DNA of 64,000 nucleotides, taken from assembly GCA_016508695.1 (NCBI GenBank), contig VNKQ01000005.1, positions 1,550,001 through 1,614,000 of the forward strand. The letters run 5' to 3'. Source of the stretch: Hyphodiscus hymeniophilus (Eukaryota > Ascomycota > Leotiomycetes > Helotiales > Hyphodiscaceae). A program made the position numbers and the translations under genes. The notes below the pieces were generated by a model. That model was not told where the DNA came from. It saw only the letters and a list, made by a program, of their open reading frames with translations, and did not search any database. Each line of letters starts with the position of its first letter. The stretch's first letter is position 1. This document shows, one piece after another, positions 42,542 to 54,000 of the stretch.

Positions 42542-44127
42542 GAGAACTTCGTGTATTGTTGGTAAAGGGCCCCAGAACTGTACAATCACAAACGCCATGT
42601 CAGCTACTTCAAAAAAAGACCGTGTTTGCTCGCCGAAAGATAACACATGTCTACCGATATGTAGAAACCAATCCGGGCAATAGGGAAAAGTATCCTGTTG
42701 TCAGAGTTGAGGAGCTAGAAACAGTCATACCTACTTCAATAATATCACCGTTATCACTTCTAGGAGACCTTTAAGTGTCTCAAAGATGTCTTCTCGAAGG
42801 GTGGCAATGGACGGAATTCCAAACAGCCGTGAAGACCAAAAAAAGATTTGGGCAATATTGATCGTGGCAGTATAGGATGAATAGGAGAGTGTCCTTCTCG
42901 AAGGATTAGAAGGATGATTGTGGAGGAGGCGCAAGGTCTGGGTGCTATCCCGATTTGAAGACTGCAGCGGGCCAATGTGATGGAGTATGAGGTTCGTGAG
43001 CTGGGAACTGTTACGAAGATCGACAGACTTGCAAACTTCTCTCGACGAAAGCGTTCAAGAGATGCTTAAACGAGTTCGAAAATAGCTGTGGTTCGGAGCT
43101 TTTTGGGAATCCTGGTACGTATCCCCGTTCGTCAGTCCTGGAATTGCTTCATTCGCCCCTGGGGGAAGAGTTATGATAGGGCACGAACGAATATCAGCAT
43201 TACGCACACTATGGACCGGGAAGAAGAGAGAAGAGCAGGCCGTCAGGACAAGTAGAAGGTCGTCTGTTGGGTGTTGGAGGCTACCAGGGGATGTGAAGCT
43301 AGACAAGGAAGCTCGATAGACGGTAGAAGGCGCAAGAGGAGAAGGATCTAGGTTGTTACGGCGAGGCCTCCCGGAGACGCCTTTTGGGGATGATGAAAGA
43401 TCGTCAGGTCCCATAGACTGAGGTGGGCTCTCGGAGTGTGGCCACAGAAAAATGACGACAAGCAACTTTCTCTCAGCAAGGGACTTTCTTTCTTCCGCCC
43501 CCTCCTGGTAATAACCTGGATCAATCAGAATGAAGAAAGAGGGCTTATATTCTTTCCGAAGTAAGAATAGTGAGCAGGGTCGTACTTTGTGAGAAAAGAG
43601 GGACAAGTGACCGGGGAGTTTTGCACACACAGAAAAGCATTTATCTAGCTACCCACAAAGAAGCGATCAAAGAGACAGATAGATCCAGTAGCCAGGGCAC
43701 CGGCTGCTAGGGTACCACAACCTCAACCACACGACCGTTCATTCGTTAGGGCAGGAATAATCCGAACGGTTCCGTCCTGGCTGGACCGCCAATAGATGGC
43801 AGTGTGGTAGTAAGGTACCTAGTGATGCTTGGTCTGCGTGGCGAGCGAGCATGGCTGAGCCAGGGCAGCACGGAGGACAGAGAGCAGAGACATCAGGGGG
43901 GCAGCCCACCAACGCTACTACAGTCAGGGCCTTGCAGAAAACTGACAAGAATGACATTTTGCTACCCAAATATTGTCACATTTGCAGCAAGAGCTTAGAG
44001 CAGAAGGGGCTGGCCCGGGGGGGCGAGGCGCAGTCTTCTTGATGGGAATTGAAGTGGCGCGCTGCTTTTAGACAGGGAAAAGAGGATGGGAATGTTTGAA
44101 AGCCCATGTTCTGGGCGCTAGGCGATA

Positions 44128-44157
44128 TGTCAGGAGAGGGAGGAGAGGGAGGAGAGG
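44128..44157 (+). repeat. GGAGAGG-type purine repeat
   Basis: About three GGGAGGAGA units. Confidence 0.75.
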
Positions 44158-44271
44158 AACTCGGGGAAGCGATGGGAGGGGCCCAACGTTGGGAAGTCTA
44201 GGACAGGACTGGACTGGATTGTATGGAGTACAGTAAGTACCAGGTGTCTTACTGTCTTAGGTAAGGTAGTG

Positions 44272-44312
44272 GAAAAAGGGAAAAGGGAAAAGGGAAAAGG
44301 GAAAAAAAGGGG
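44272..44312 (+). repeat. (GGGAAAA)n tandem repeat
   Basis: Four to five 7-bp units followed by A7 and GGGG. Confidence 0.85.
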
Positions 44313-44704
44313 TCCACCGACGTTCCTAGCGCGCAGTGGCAAAAAGAGTGGCTGGTGGATTTCGACTGCTCTGGATTCCTGGTCTGCCGAGTGAGTGTTT
44401 TTTGTTTACAGAGTAGAGACCAGTGTTTGTTTATCAAGTAGAATGCGAAAGGTACTGCACATACCAAGTAACAGCAAAGTCATGCAAGGTCATTCATTAC
44501 TCAGTCGGTCGAATATCTAGCATCTTACGATTGTGCAACTCTGGATCTGGCGGTTCAGCTTGGATGGTGCTTCACTCTGCTTGAATCTGCTTGGAAGCTT
44601 CCGTCCTACATGGTGGGGTGGATAGCTTAGATCCGAACCAAGATAGCTGTCTACAGGTACCTACCTAGTAGGGAAAAAGCCGCACTCGACCGACCCCCTA
44701 ATGC

Positions 44705-45372
44705 CTAACTCTCCACCGTCGGGACGTTTCCCCTGTTAGTGTATTTCGAGTATTTGAGTACTGACTGAATCATATCGACCAAATCGTTGGCTCCACTGCT
44801 GCGTGAGCAACTGGTATTGCAGCCAGGCTCAGAACCCATTACCGAAACAGTAAGTATCCTTACAATATATTGGGCACTCACTTGAATCTCCATGATCAGA
44901 TAGCTCTTTCCTGTGCGTATGAATCCATGCGCATCTGTCCGTCCGTCGTTATGCCCATCGTCAAAGTGTGGCTTGACCGCCGCTTTATTCTGGGGCATCA
45001 GCCACAGCGTCGAAATAGTCTGATGACGATGATCTTGTCGATTCTTGAACAACTAGTAAGGTACCTGATTGACTACCAGCTCGGTTTCGACAATGACCCA
45101 GCCTGTTTCCCTTCACATGCTGGTGGCGAAAGGAAGAAGCCAGAGATTCGTAGTCCACAACTGCTGCGATAATCAATTATTGCGCTGGACACGGATGAAA
45201 CTGTACCGTAGCAATCGGTAGTCTTCCTCGTTAGCCACCCACCTACTGAGCTACTAGGGTAACTCACTCCACAATATGCGACAAAACGCCGAGGCCACTC
45301 GCTAACCCCCTCCTTGAGTCCCTGTACCTGATCCATTGCAAAGTAACTCTGGTAGAGTCTCGTCCCTCGCAA
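44705..45372 (-). pseudogene. protein-like fragments, unrecognised
   Basis: Two minus-strand pieces look coding. One contains LYQSYFAMDQVQGLKEGVSE (45280-45372). The other (44705-about 45050) contains KPHFDDGHNDGRTDAHGFIR followed by TGKSYLIMEIQV. The second resembles nuclease- or kinase-like fungal proteins in style only; I cannot name the family. They lie in different frames and do not join cleanly, so this may be a decayed gene. Confidence 0.25.
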
Positions 45373-46007
45373 TGCAACCTGATACTGGCAAGCTATCCGG
45401 TGATCTTTCTCATAAGAAGGACTGACTGTAACATATGTCGAAGGCTATGCTATGCTATAAAAAGGAGAGACCTTTTACAGCCAACAAGGAGCTTGGGCCA
45501 TACCTTAGTAGTAGTACTACTACTCCATACAGTATTGTGGTACAGTCGCTTCGCTTCGTCCGCGCTTGCGGTGGCGAAACAAGACGTCCAAACCTACTCC
45601 TCGACTTACTGTACAGACATCGCTCCACATCCCCTGCACCATTGAGGCTGTGTGAGGTGCATCACGCACAACCTTAAAGGACATCCCGGGGATGAAGACG
45701 ATCATTCTGCGACCTGTCCTCGTTTTGCCTCTTTCGTGTGGATCTTTGGGTCATCGACAAGGAACTCTGCCAGGATTACACAGGATTACCGACCGTCGTA
45801 GCCATGAGTAGACGGAAATCCCCCCAGTCTGGTAACATTCTCGGGAGCGGCTGGCAGCTATGTATGTGGCGTCGGATCGCCATGTGACGCCCTTCCGTTT
45901 TGCCAGATGCACGACAGAATAGGACTCGAGGTCCAATCCTGGGCTCTGCCGAACGAGCCTCTCGACCCTCGAGGCTGAAAAAAGGGATCGACTAAACCAG
46001 CATCGAG

Positions 46008-46031
46008 ATTCTGGAATTCTGGAATTCTGGA
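46008..46031 (+). repeat. (ATTCTGGA)3 tandem repeat
   Basis: Three perfect 8-bp units. Confidence 0.9.
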
Positions 46032-46240
46032 GCCCCTATTAATACCTCGAATGTCCCGCACTGCCCACTGGCAGGCCAGGACTCATACCAGAGATCCGTT
46101 GAATGATCCCCAAAACTCGGACTCAGCGAGAATTCCACTCTCTATGCCCCCGCATGTCATCAAACGTCAGGGGAGTCTTGCTTGACGTCTGTGAAGCAAG
46201 CCGCCTACGCCACAAGAGGCGCTCCTGACTTGGAGCCTCC

Positions 46241-46620
46241 CTATTGGAGCAATAGATCTTCATCATCATCCTCCCAAAACCCATCCAACATGACCGGCAG
46301 CGCGAACTCCGGAAGAATCGACATTCTCACTTGATGCATCGGCCACGGCAGATTCCACTTCTCGTCGCTGCCTGTTCGTCGGGAAGACGGAGTAGAATGC
46401 GTTTCCCTCACAATTTTTGATGGCACTGTTCAACGATTGATGGTTGCCACTCCACGCCGCTTTAAGGAATATCAAAAATGCGGCTTTGACAGTCAGTGAA
46501 GCCTTGTAGATGTGACATTGAGCGCATACTCTGCTCTATGAGACCCAGGTTTAGGAGCTCACTTCTTCTCCCAAATGAGTACAGCGCGTACAGCGCGACA
46601 TTGGAGTCTTCTGGTGCTCT
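46241..46620 (-). pseudogene. protein-like fragments, unrecognised
   Basis: Pieces VALYALYSFGRRSELLNLGL, VKAAFLIFLKAAWSGNHQSL and LPEFALPVMLDGFWEDDDED follow one another on the minus strand in different frames. No full gene can be built and no family is recognised. Confidence 0.22.
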
Positions 46621-48775
46621 AACAGGAGGCGAAAACTATGGCAGACCAAACGTTTTGAATTGATGTTTTCAACCATGTGGAGCTCAAGTGAGCCCTGACC
46701 TCGTGATTAGACCGCAGCCTTGTTCTTTCGATCGATCGCACAAGTGAACAGATTGGTAGTCGTCTTGATACAACTCCTTCCCATCTAACTGTTATGGCTG
46801 TCCTGGCTACCGCCCCTGTGCATCGTCGCTATGAGGACCGCCCTCCCGAATTTCTCCTCCGAGGTATACGACCCTGTGGCCTGTGGTGTGGAAATGGCAC
46901 TTGTTTTATCATATCCATGTGTCTCTTCTCTCACATCCAATCATTGGCGCGGAGGCCAGTGCAATTCCCCCAACTGATGCACAATTTCGTTCTTCCTGCA
47001 TCGCCTTCATATGCTCTAGCTCTCGATTGGATGCCATGCAATGGCATGGCTCATTAGGTCAAGCTTTCTGCGTGTTATTCCAAAGCATACATTAGCCATT
47101 ACCTGCCTACATGAATGGTGGATTGGGGAGCAGAAACTGAGCAACGCCCCTGCCTTCAGGATGGTCTCTGCTCAAGGCTCTTAAGTATACAGAAGACCCT
47201 GACCGTTGACTAAATGACTGGAAGGAGTGACAGCCAATCTTAGCATCGTGCCCTTACTTCGCTGGAGGAGTAGTGTGAGTTAATCTTGCGCAGTAGCTTT
47301 GCTTGCCCACGAGTTGAGGAGTTTGGTGTGTGTCGATGGCGCTCAGTAGCCTGGAAGTGAAGAACACAACCCACCAAGCCTCAAATACTCCCACTGCTTC
47401 TAACCCCTTATACAATCGCCCCTTTACCGTCATCGCTCAAGATAGCAACTGCCAAGTATCTCACATTGTCCCTATTCCTCCTTATACGCCGTTCCAGAGA
47501 CAAGAACATCAGTGAAATTATGTAGGAAGTTTTAGCACCTACGATTGAACCTCTCTGCGGAATATTGCCACGCGTCGATCAGCCTAAGACACACTTGCAG
47601 CTTAATCTTCTAGTCCTTTCAATCAGGCCTGGCCTCCTCGCCGCCGAGCCTTCTAAAGATTGATAAACAGACATCAACTTCCCTCATATCATGGGATTAC
47701 AGCATCCCTTGAAAGAGCTGCTGGATAACTCAGAGTATTCTCCTATGCCTTCCTTCTGTATGATATCCAGCCGTATTCTGCTCCACTGCATCCTTTTTTT
47801 ATGAATTATGACCTCGCTGGTGCTTCCTGATGGGGTTGTCGTGGCAAAGAGAAGGCCCGCCGGAGCTTCTGCCCGCCAATCTCCTCACCTCCTTGCCCTG
47901 GTGACTCTCCTTAGCACAACGGGCGGCCTTGCCCGGAAGATAAAACCCTGGAACTAAGATCTCCCACGCCGAAGATGGAGCCCAGTAGCCTATCAACACC
48001 ATGATTCAGGCTGTGAAATCCTTACGCGCCTGAACTCTTCGCTCTCTTCCAGAAATGATCGAAGTACGTTCACTACTCGCAGAAGGAAGCACTCGGGATA
48101 CTCTTCTCCTTTAATAGGATCCTCTCAGCATATTTAAAATTTTCTCGAGCCATTTGCGAATGCTAGATTATGTTAAGATATCTTGCGATATGGCGCAAGA
48201 TATGGGCATGAGTTACGAAGCGTTCGGGCGATGGAGGCCAAATCACTCAGACGAACACACTTCTGGCCACTAAGTATCCCATCGTTTGGCCTCCAAGTTG
48301 CCTGTAGACAGGCCATGCGAAAAAAAAAAAATAGTGGTACTAATACGGTTCTATTCTGTCCCATTTGCCATACACCCAGGCTTCCTGAACCATTTACACC
48401 TGCGGTCCCCAACACTTACACTTGGAAGCCCTAACCACTCTGTAAGACTCTTCATAACTTTAATGGTGAGGTTCTTAGGGTCAAAGTTGTCCAACTCATC
48501 TCAGCTTTTCGCAAGCTTTACCATCGCTGACACGCGAATAAAACCCAGCCATCAATCTTGCACAGACAACCTGCGTTTTCGATCCTTCAGATTGCTAAAT
48601 AATACTACTCCTTGAACAACCAAGGCTCTTGAAGTGAAAGCAGCATACCAGTGGCGACGTTTGTGCTCTGCGTCCATGGTTTAGTGCCACGCTTCCACCC
48701 AGCTGGTCGGACTGGTCCGCGACACGTAACGTTCACCAACCACCATCTCAGGCCGCGAAGCCTGCAGAAATTCAT

Positions 48776-49690
48776 CTAAGCTACAGGGCTGCGAGACGAA
48801 TGCAAAGGTTGGCTCCCAAACCTTCTTCCCAAGACCTGCCTCGCAGTATCAAAGTCACCACTCATGAGAGTTTGAGAGTAGGCCTCCCGGTCACCGTCCC
48901 ACTTCCCGCCCGTTCTCGACGGGAGGGAAGGAATTGTAGATATCCAGCTTCCAAGTGAGGAGGATGGCGGGCTGCATGGTGAGTACTTATCCCAGTCTTG
49001 ATCCTTGCCACCATGCACGGTGCGATAGAAATCATCCCATAGTCCCCAATCGCCATCAATCGACCTAACAGCATCCACAATTCCCGGTGGAGATCCCATT
49101 CCATCAGTGTTCTCTCGTCTACCATAGGCAAGAACTGTGATTACTCAATCTTGCCTCATGATAGGGATACGAAGGGATACAACCTCCTCACTGATCCTAC
49201 ATCATTCAGCACTTCTGGATGATTAGAGTTGTGGATCTCGCGCAGGACGTCAAGAACCACATCCTCCTTGTTCGCTCAAGAGATTCGACAACGAGGTTTA
49301 CTACGGACTCCTGATCGACAGGCTTGTTTACTGTACTTGACTCCTGTATAACACCCACATCGTCAGAACACCGCTCTAGTGATGAACGTTGAGGTGATGA
49401 GGCCGGGTAGCCGTTTGATGGATCAGTACGTCCAAATGTGTTTCACGGGATTGGCGAATTGTCGATGTCTTCCAAGAGAGACATACCCTTCAAAGCCTTC
49501 ACAAAGCTCAACATGGTTACATGTCCTGTGCGCGACAAACGCTCCGGTTAATATATACCCAAGTTCTTTTCTTTGGCGTCCTCTGATACTCTGTTCCCTG
49601 AGCCCCCCATAGGGCATGTTGAGCTGCAGCAATAGTGCGTTCCCTGCGGCGGGGAGTGAGTAGACGTTGATGTGCAATCTTGGCAAGAGA
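48776..49690 (-). pseudogene. protein-like fragments, unrecognised
   Basis: Minus-strand pieces include INVYSLPAAGNALLLQLNMP (49423-49686), ESSTVNKPVDQESVVNLVVE shifting frame into NKEDVVLDVLREIHNSNHPE (about 49180-49330), and GDREAYSQTLMSGDFDTARQ (to 48776). The change of frame without splice sites suggests a damaged gene. I do not know the family. Confidence 0.25.
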
Positions 49691-49967
49691 AATCTTTTGA
49701 GTAGATTATGTACTGTACGTAGAAGATCTCGAGACTTTCAATGTTCTTCTCTCGAGGCTTCAATGTAGTATCACGTGCCTACCCACGTGATGTTCTCAGC
49801 GAAGTTCGCCAAACTCTCTTTTCTTGCTCGTCATCACGCATTTTGCAGGCTTCGTAACTCGCATTGCATACCCTGATATACAAGGCGCAATTCAGACCAC
49901 TTGCTTGATATTCCATGGTGTCTCCTTGCCTAGTAGTACAGAGCCATCTTGTGACCTCAACCCCCAT

Positions 49968-50813
49968 CTAATCTTTCTTGAGTGCCTTATAGATCACCTC
50001 GATACCGCTCTTTGTGATGACGAACATCTGAAGACCATCTCCAACCTCAATATGTCTCTCAACCGCGCTATCAAACGCATCCTTAACAAGATCCTCCACT
50101 TCGTTTATTTTTAACGGAATCTTCTCGCGCTCTTGTAATTCATGACCGACTCCACTGCCCGGCATGTACTGGTTCTTGAAGTTGACCTGGTTATCCAAGA
50201 ATGGCATGATTAAACTTGCTGCTGCACCTGCCGCCCGACATTGTTCTCTCTCATAGCTACCGACCGGATCGTAGGAATAGATCGCGCCCTTGCCCTCTTC
50301 GTCAAGACCGCCCAGAATTGCAGTGACATAGTATGGGAAGAAACGCTTTCCGTAGAGGATTGTGGATAATCGCTGCGCACATGCTTTGACGCTCATGGGT
50401 TTGCCGTGTTGGTATCGATACATCTTGACGATGGTATCCAGACGCTCCTTCAGGGCTTCACCATCCGCCGCAAATCCGACCACTGACAAGACAAGTGTAG
50501 CATCGTCTTGAGCTGATGTCGTTCCGCCGATCTTGAACACCTTTGGTTGGAATCTTGTGTTAATGCTGTACCCAGACGTAGAACGAGTGTCACCTGCGAT
50601 AATGGTGAAGTCGGAGCCGGAGATCGCGAGGGTAGAGCCGCCGTTGTCAGTGTAGCTTTGGAAATGTTAGAAGGTCATTGCCTGAATGTTTATGGACAGT
50701 GCTTACGGGTAGAAGGCGTGTTCCTTGTTGCCGCCAGAGGAGGTCGACGGGGCTTGGTTGAACGAATAATTTGGACCGTTCATCAACGGGTTTTGACTGA
50801 ACATCGCAGCCAT
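49968..50813 (-). CDS. PRE7: 20S proteasome subunit beta-6 (beta type-1)
   Basis: Exons 50707-50813 and 49968-50655 (51-bp intron) give 264 residues. A short propeptide ends before YTDNGGSTLAISGSDFTIIA, then GDTRSSTSGYSINTRF, the canonical beta-6 block. GKRFFPYYVTAILGGLDEEG, IYSYDPVGSYEREQC and the C-terminal EVGDGLQMFVITKSGI follow. Beta-6 lacks the catalytic N-terminal Thr and serves as a structural subunit of the core particle. Start at MAAMFSQNP. The gene is divergent from STT4, with 234 bp between starts, a shared promoter region. Confidence 0.96.
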
Positions 50814-51047
50814 CTTGTATTCTGATCCTGGCAAAAATGAGGTCTTCGGATGGAAGGCCTGAGTCTGTCTATTTTTGACCCGGAGTTTGATGATCGATGG
50901 TGAACTGGAAGGCTGTTCGTTCTGGTGAGTTGATTGATGTTCGGGCGAGTCGATTGATGTTCGGGCGATGCGCGTGCAGCTGGAGCCTTCGACCACGCTA
51001 GTACAGTAACCGACAGGGGTAGCTTTCACAACGGATAGAGCCGCAAA

Positions 51048-54000
51048 ATGGAACAAGACAAACAAAGACATTTAGTCCCAAATCCAAAGCGACGACAGTA
51101 TGGATATGTGAGTTCAGTATTCTTGAATGAATGCAAGTTGAGATTAACTGTGTCTTTTAGTGCCTCACGGGGCATCCGGCGACAAGCCCTGCAGAAAATA
51201 GCAGCGCTCTCTGCAACGTCATCCCAGACATCTTTTGACAACTCAGATCTCGATCGCCTATGCAAAGGATGCCCCGGATCTGGCCAATTCAATTCGCAAT
51301 CGAATGGCTTGAAGAATGAGGGCTCGAAGTCTTTGGCAGGATTACCCATGGTATGCGAATCGCGTCTACCGAATAGGACACGGCTGATATAGGGGTTAGA
51401 ATATTAGGGAATTCGACGTCCTGCTGGCGCTTTGCAAAGCTGCACCCCTTCTCCAGACACACGACAGCTCAGAAAGGCTTGCGAGACAGCTTCTGCCTTA
51501 TATCCGCGAAGCTCATGTCCAGGCATTCGTCCCGTCGCCTTTCTTCCGGGATATCGAACCCTCCCCAGTCGAAGCCCTGTCCTGCAATCTTACGGCAGCT
51601 CTCCTCTCTCTTGGTGTGAATCACGATTTCCTACATGAACTGGTCTCTGAAAACATTTGGACATACCTTGATAATTGTGCGGCGGCAACTCTCTCAATCT
51701 CGCGCGGCGCCGGCGTGGAGATAGGAAGTTCTACAGAAGTGGAAGATGCCATTCGCGTTGCGACAGTGACCTTATCTATCCTTGGTTTCCTCGATGCAGC
51801 GGCGACTTACGCCAATTTTTGGACCCCATCTGAAAGACTGGTTTTGATTGATAGAGTGAAGGAAATGTTATCCGAAGGCCTCTTGGTAGCCGTGGAAACG
51901 GCATTTTCAACAATCCGTAATTCGCACACCCAACATGGTAATGTCAAGGAATGGAGGAGATACGTTCGGCACTATGCGGCTGTTGGGCGTCCACTTGGAG
52001 CTATGCTTCTGCAACGAAGCTTCATGTGGCTGCTTGTTGCTGGATCTTCACTTCTCGTCGCCGATGTTGACGTGCTCAAAGGAAGTGACATTCTGGATCT
52101 ACATATGTCGGGCGCCGGTGAGTCACGACCAACATCTCGGAGTGGTAAAGTGGATTTGCAGGCCATCGAGACGATGGCAGAGGTTGCGTCTGATGAGATG
52201 AGCCTTCTTGAAGATGGCGCGGATTATCTGCGTCTCGGATCGACGTGGCAGCAAAGACTTGCTTTTTCTGTCAAAGCTGCTGCACTGACAACTTACCTGA
52301 ATTGCGCCTTGCTCAACGACGATGCCGCGGACACTGACACGCTTATGTCTTGGCTCGAGGATACCCTCGCAGATCCAATACAAATGGCTGACGAAACCCT
52401 CGCGAGTGTCGTCCTTCGATCCATGGCTTTGGTGTCGAAGTTATCTCCAGAGTTCGCTCCCAACGTTAGCCGCCTGTTGCCACGATTTATCGTGCAAGGC
52501 GGTCCTCGAGGCCACACAATTGTAGTAGCGTCAGCCTGCCTAGCCTATGTCCTTCAAATTTTATCTCAGGATGCTGTGATCACTACTTTGTACACCCTCG
52601 GAAATGTCCTCAGTTCTGGATCCAGCGCCGAGAGGGCACTTGCTGGGGGTACCAACGGCGACTTGGCCATGGATGGAAGTATCAATTCCACCATATACGC
52701 CGGAAAACAGTCCACAGGAAGCTCCATATCACTGGCCATAAGCGGCGACGAGGAAACTTCTGCCGTATATAGCAACGTAGTTCAAGCCATTTGTGGCATT
52801 GCTACCAGCTGTAATGACCCCAAAATCACAGCTTTGGCCCAATCCATGCTTTTGCAAAAGATTTACAAAGTCAACAAAATTGTTGACGCCCGCATCATCA
52901 CAGAAGCTGCAGAGCTATCCCTGACTGGAGGCCAACTTGAGTTTCGTGGGTTACTGAAACTTTATACAAGAATCGATTACGAGGGAGTAGTTCAGAATAA
53001 TGATGTTCTGACTGGCTCAGTGAGTTCCCAATGCTCTGAACGTATGGAGTGCTCAGCTAACTTCGCCAGGTAATGAAAGGACGCAACTATCTGTCATCGA
53101 AATTGCGTAAAGAATCGCCATTGTACGACATTTATTTGGAGCATATGCTAGAAGCGATTATCAGCAAGGGAGACGTGCACCAGGCTCAGAATACTCGGGA
53201 AGCCGATGTCGAAATTGCTGCTCGGGAGATCGCACAACTCCTGCAACCTCTTGCAATATTGATTTCGAACAATGATTTAGCGTCTGATGACGATCTCTCA
53301 GAGGAAACTGTGTCGCTTCTTCGTGATGCCTGGTTTAACATCGTGGTCCATGGCTTCAGTATCAATACTGATCGTGGGAAGAAGTACCTGAACGAGTTAC
53401 GAGTGATGGCCATACATTCGAGACCACTTGTAGCTGAGCAACGAGGCGAGCAAGTCGAGAGTGATATCGAACTCAACACGGTGCTTAGGCGCGGCATGAG
53501 TGCTGATCATGAAGCAATTCAAAAGAAGCGGCTTTCGGCTCTCTTACCTTCGAAGATCTCAGAGATCAAAGGCCTCAGCTATCGTAAAGTCATTTTCTTG
53601 CAAGCTGCGTACCTCGTGGAGACATTGAGGGCCGATTCTGGAGATTGCACCAAGGCTTTGACGTACTTCCTAGAGCCAAGTATGCGGAGAGGCGATATGA
53701 GCAGTACCATGGAATCTGTAACAGTCGCCGTCATGGACACCTACCTACGCAAGACAGTCACTGGAGCCAATCCTACATTCTCAGCTCCATACGTTGCAAA
53801 ACAGCTTGCGTTGATCTTCAGTGGCTGCTGCTATCGAATCGAAAGGGTCCAACAAGCAGCGAGAACTTGTGCTGATCGAATGATACGCGATGTTCCGTCT
53901 GCACTGTGTCAGAAAACGTCTTTATTTGCCCTGTTAGAGCTGCTGTCACTCATGTGGACAAGCTGTCTAGAAGCTGAGACCGACGAATACGAATGGAAGG

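Larger units (their letters stand above)
42542..49967. other. 7.4-kb gene-poor region
   Basis: No intact gene is recognised. It holds several simple repeats and three minus-strand protein-like fragments, listed separately. Many short plus and minus frames have no coherent protein pattern. Confidence 0.5.

Noticed and set aside
43055..43630. 191-residue minus-strand frame upstream of the YTH gene
   Set aside because: No recognisable pattern, poor start context and low-complexity leader-like sequence; more likely 5' region.
44128..44312. CRISPR-like array
   Set aside because: Direct purine-rich tandem repeats with no unique spacers, in a eukaryotic genome.
51108..51160. GTGAGT donor for STT4 intron 1
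   Set aside because: It gives an early stop in exon 2; the GTATGG donor at 51098 keeps the frame.
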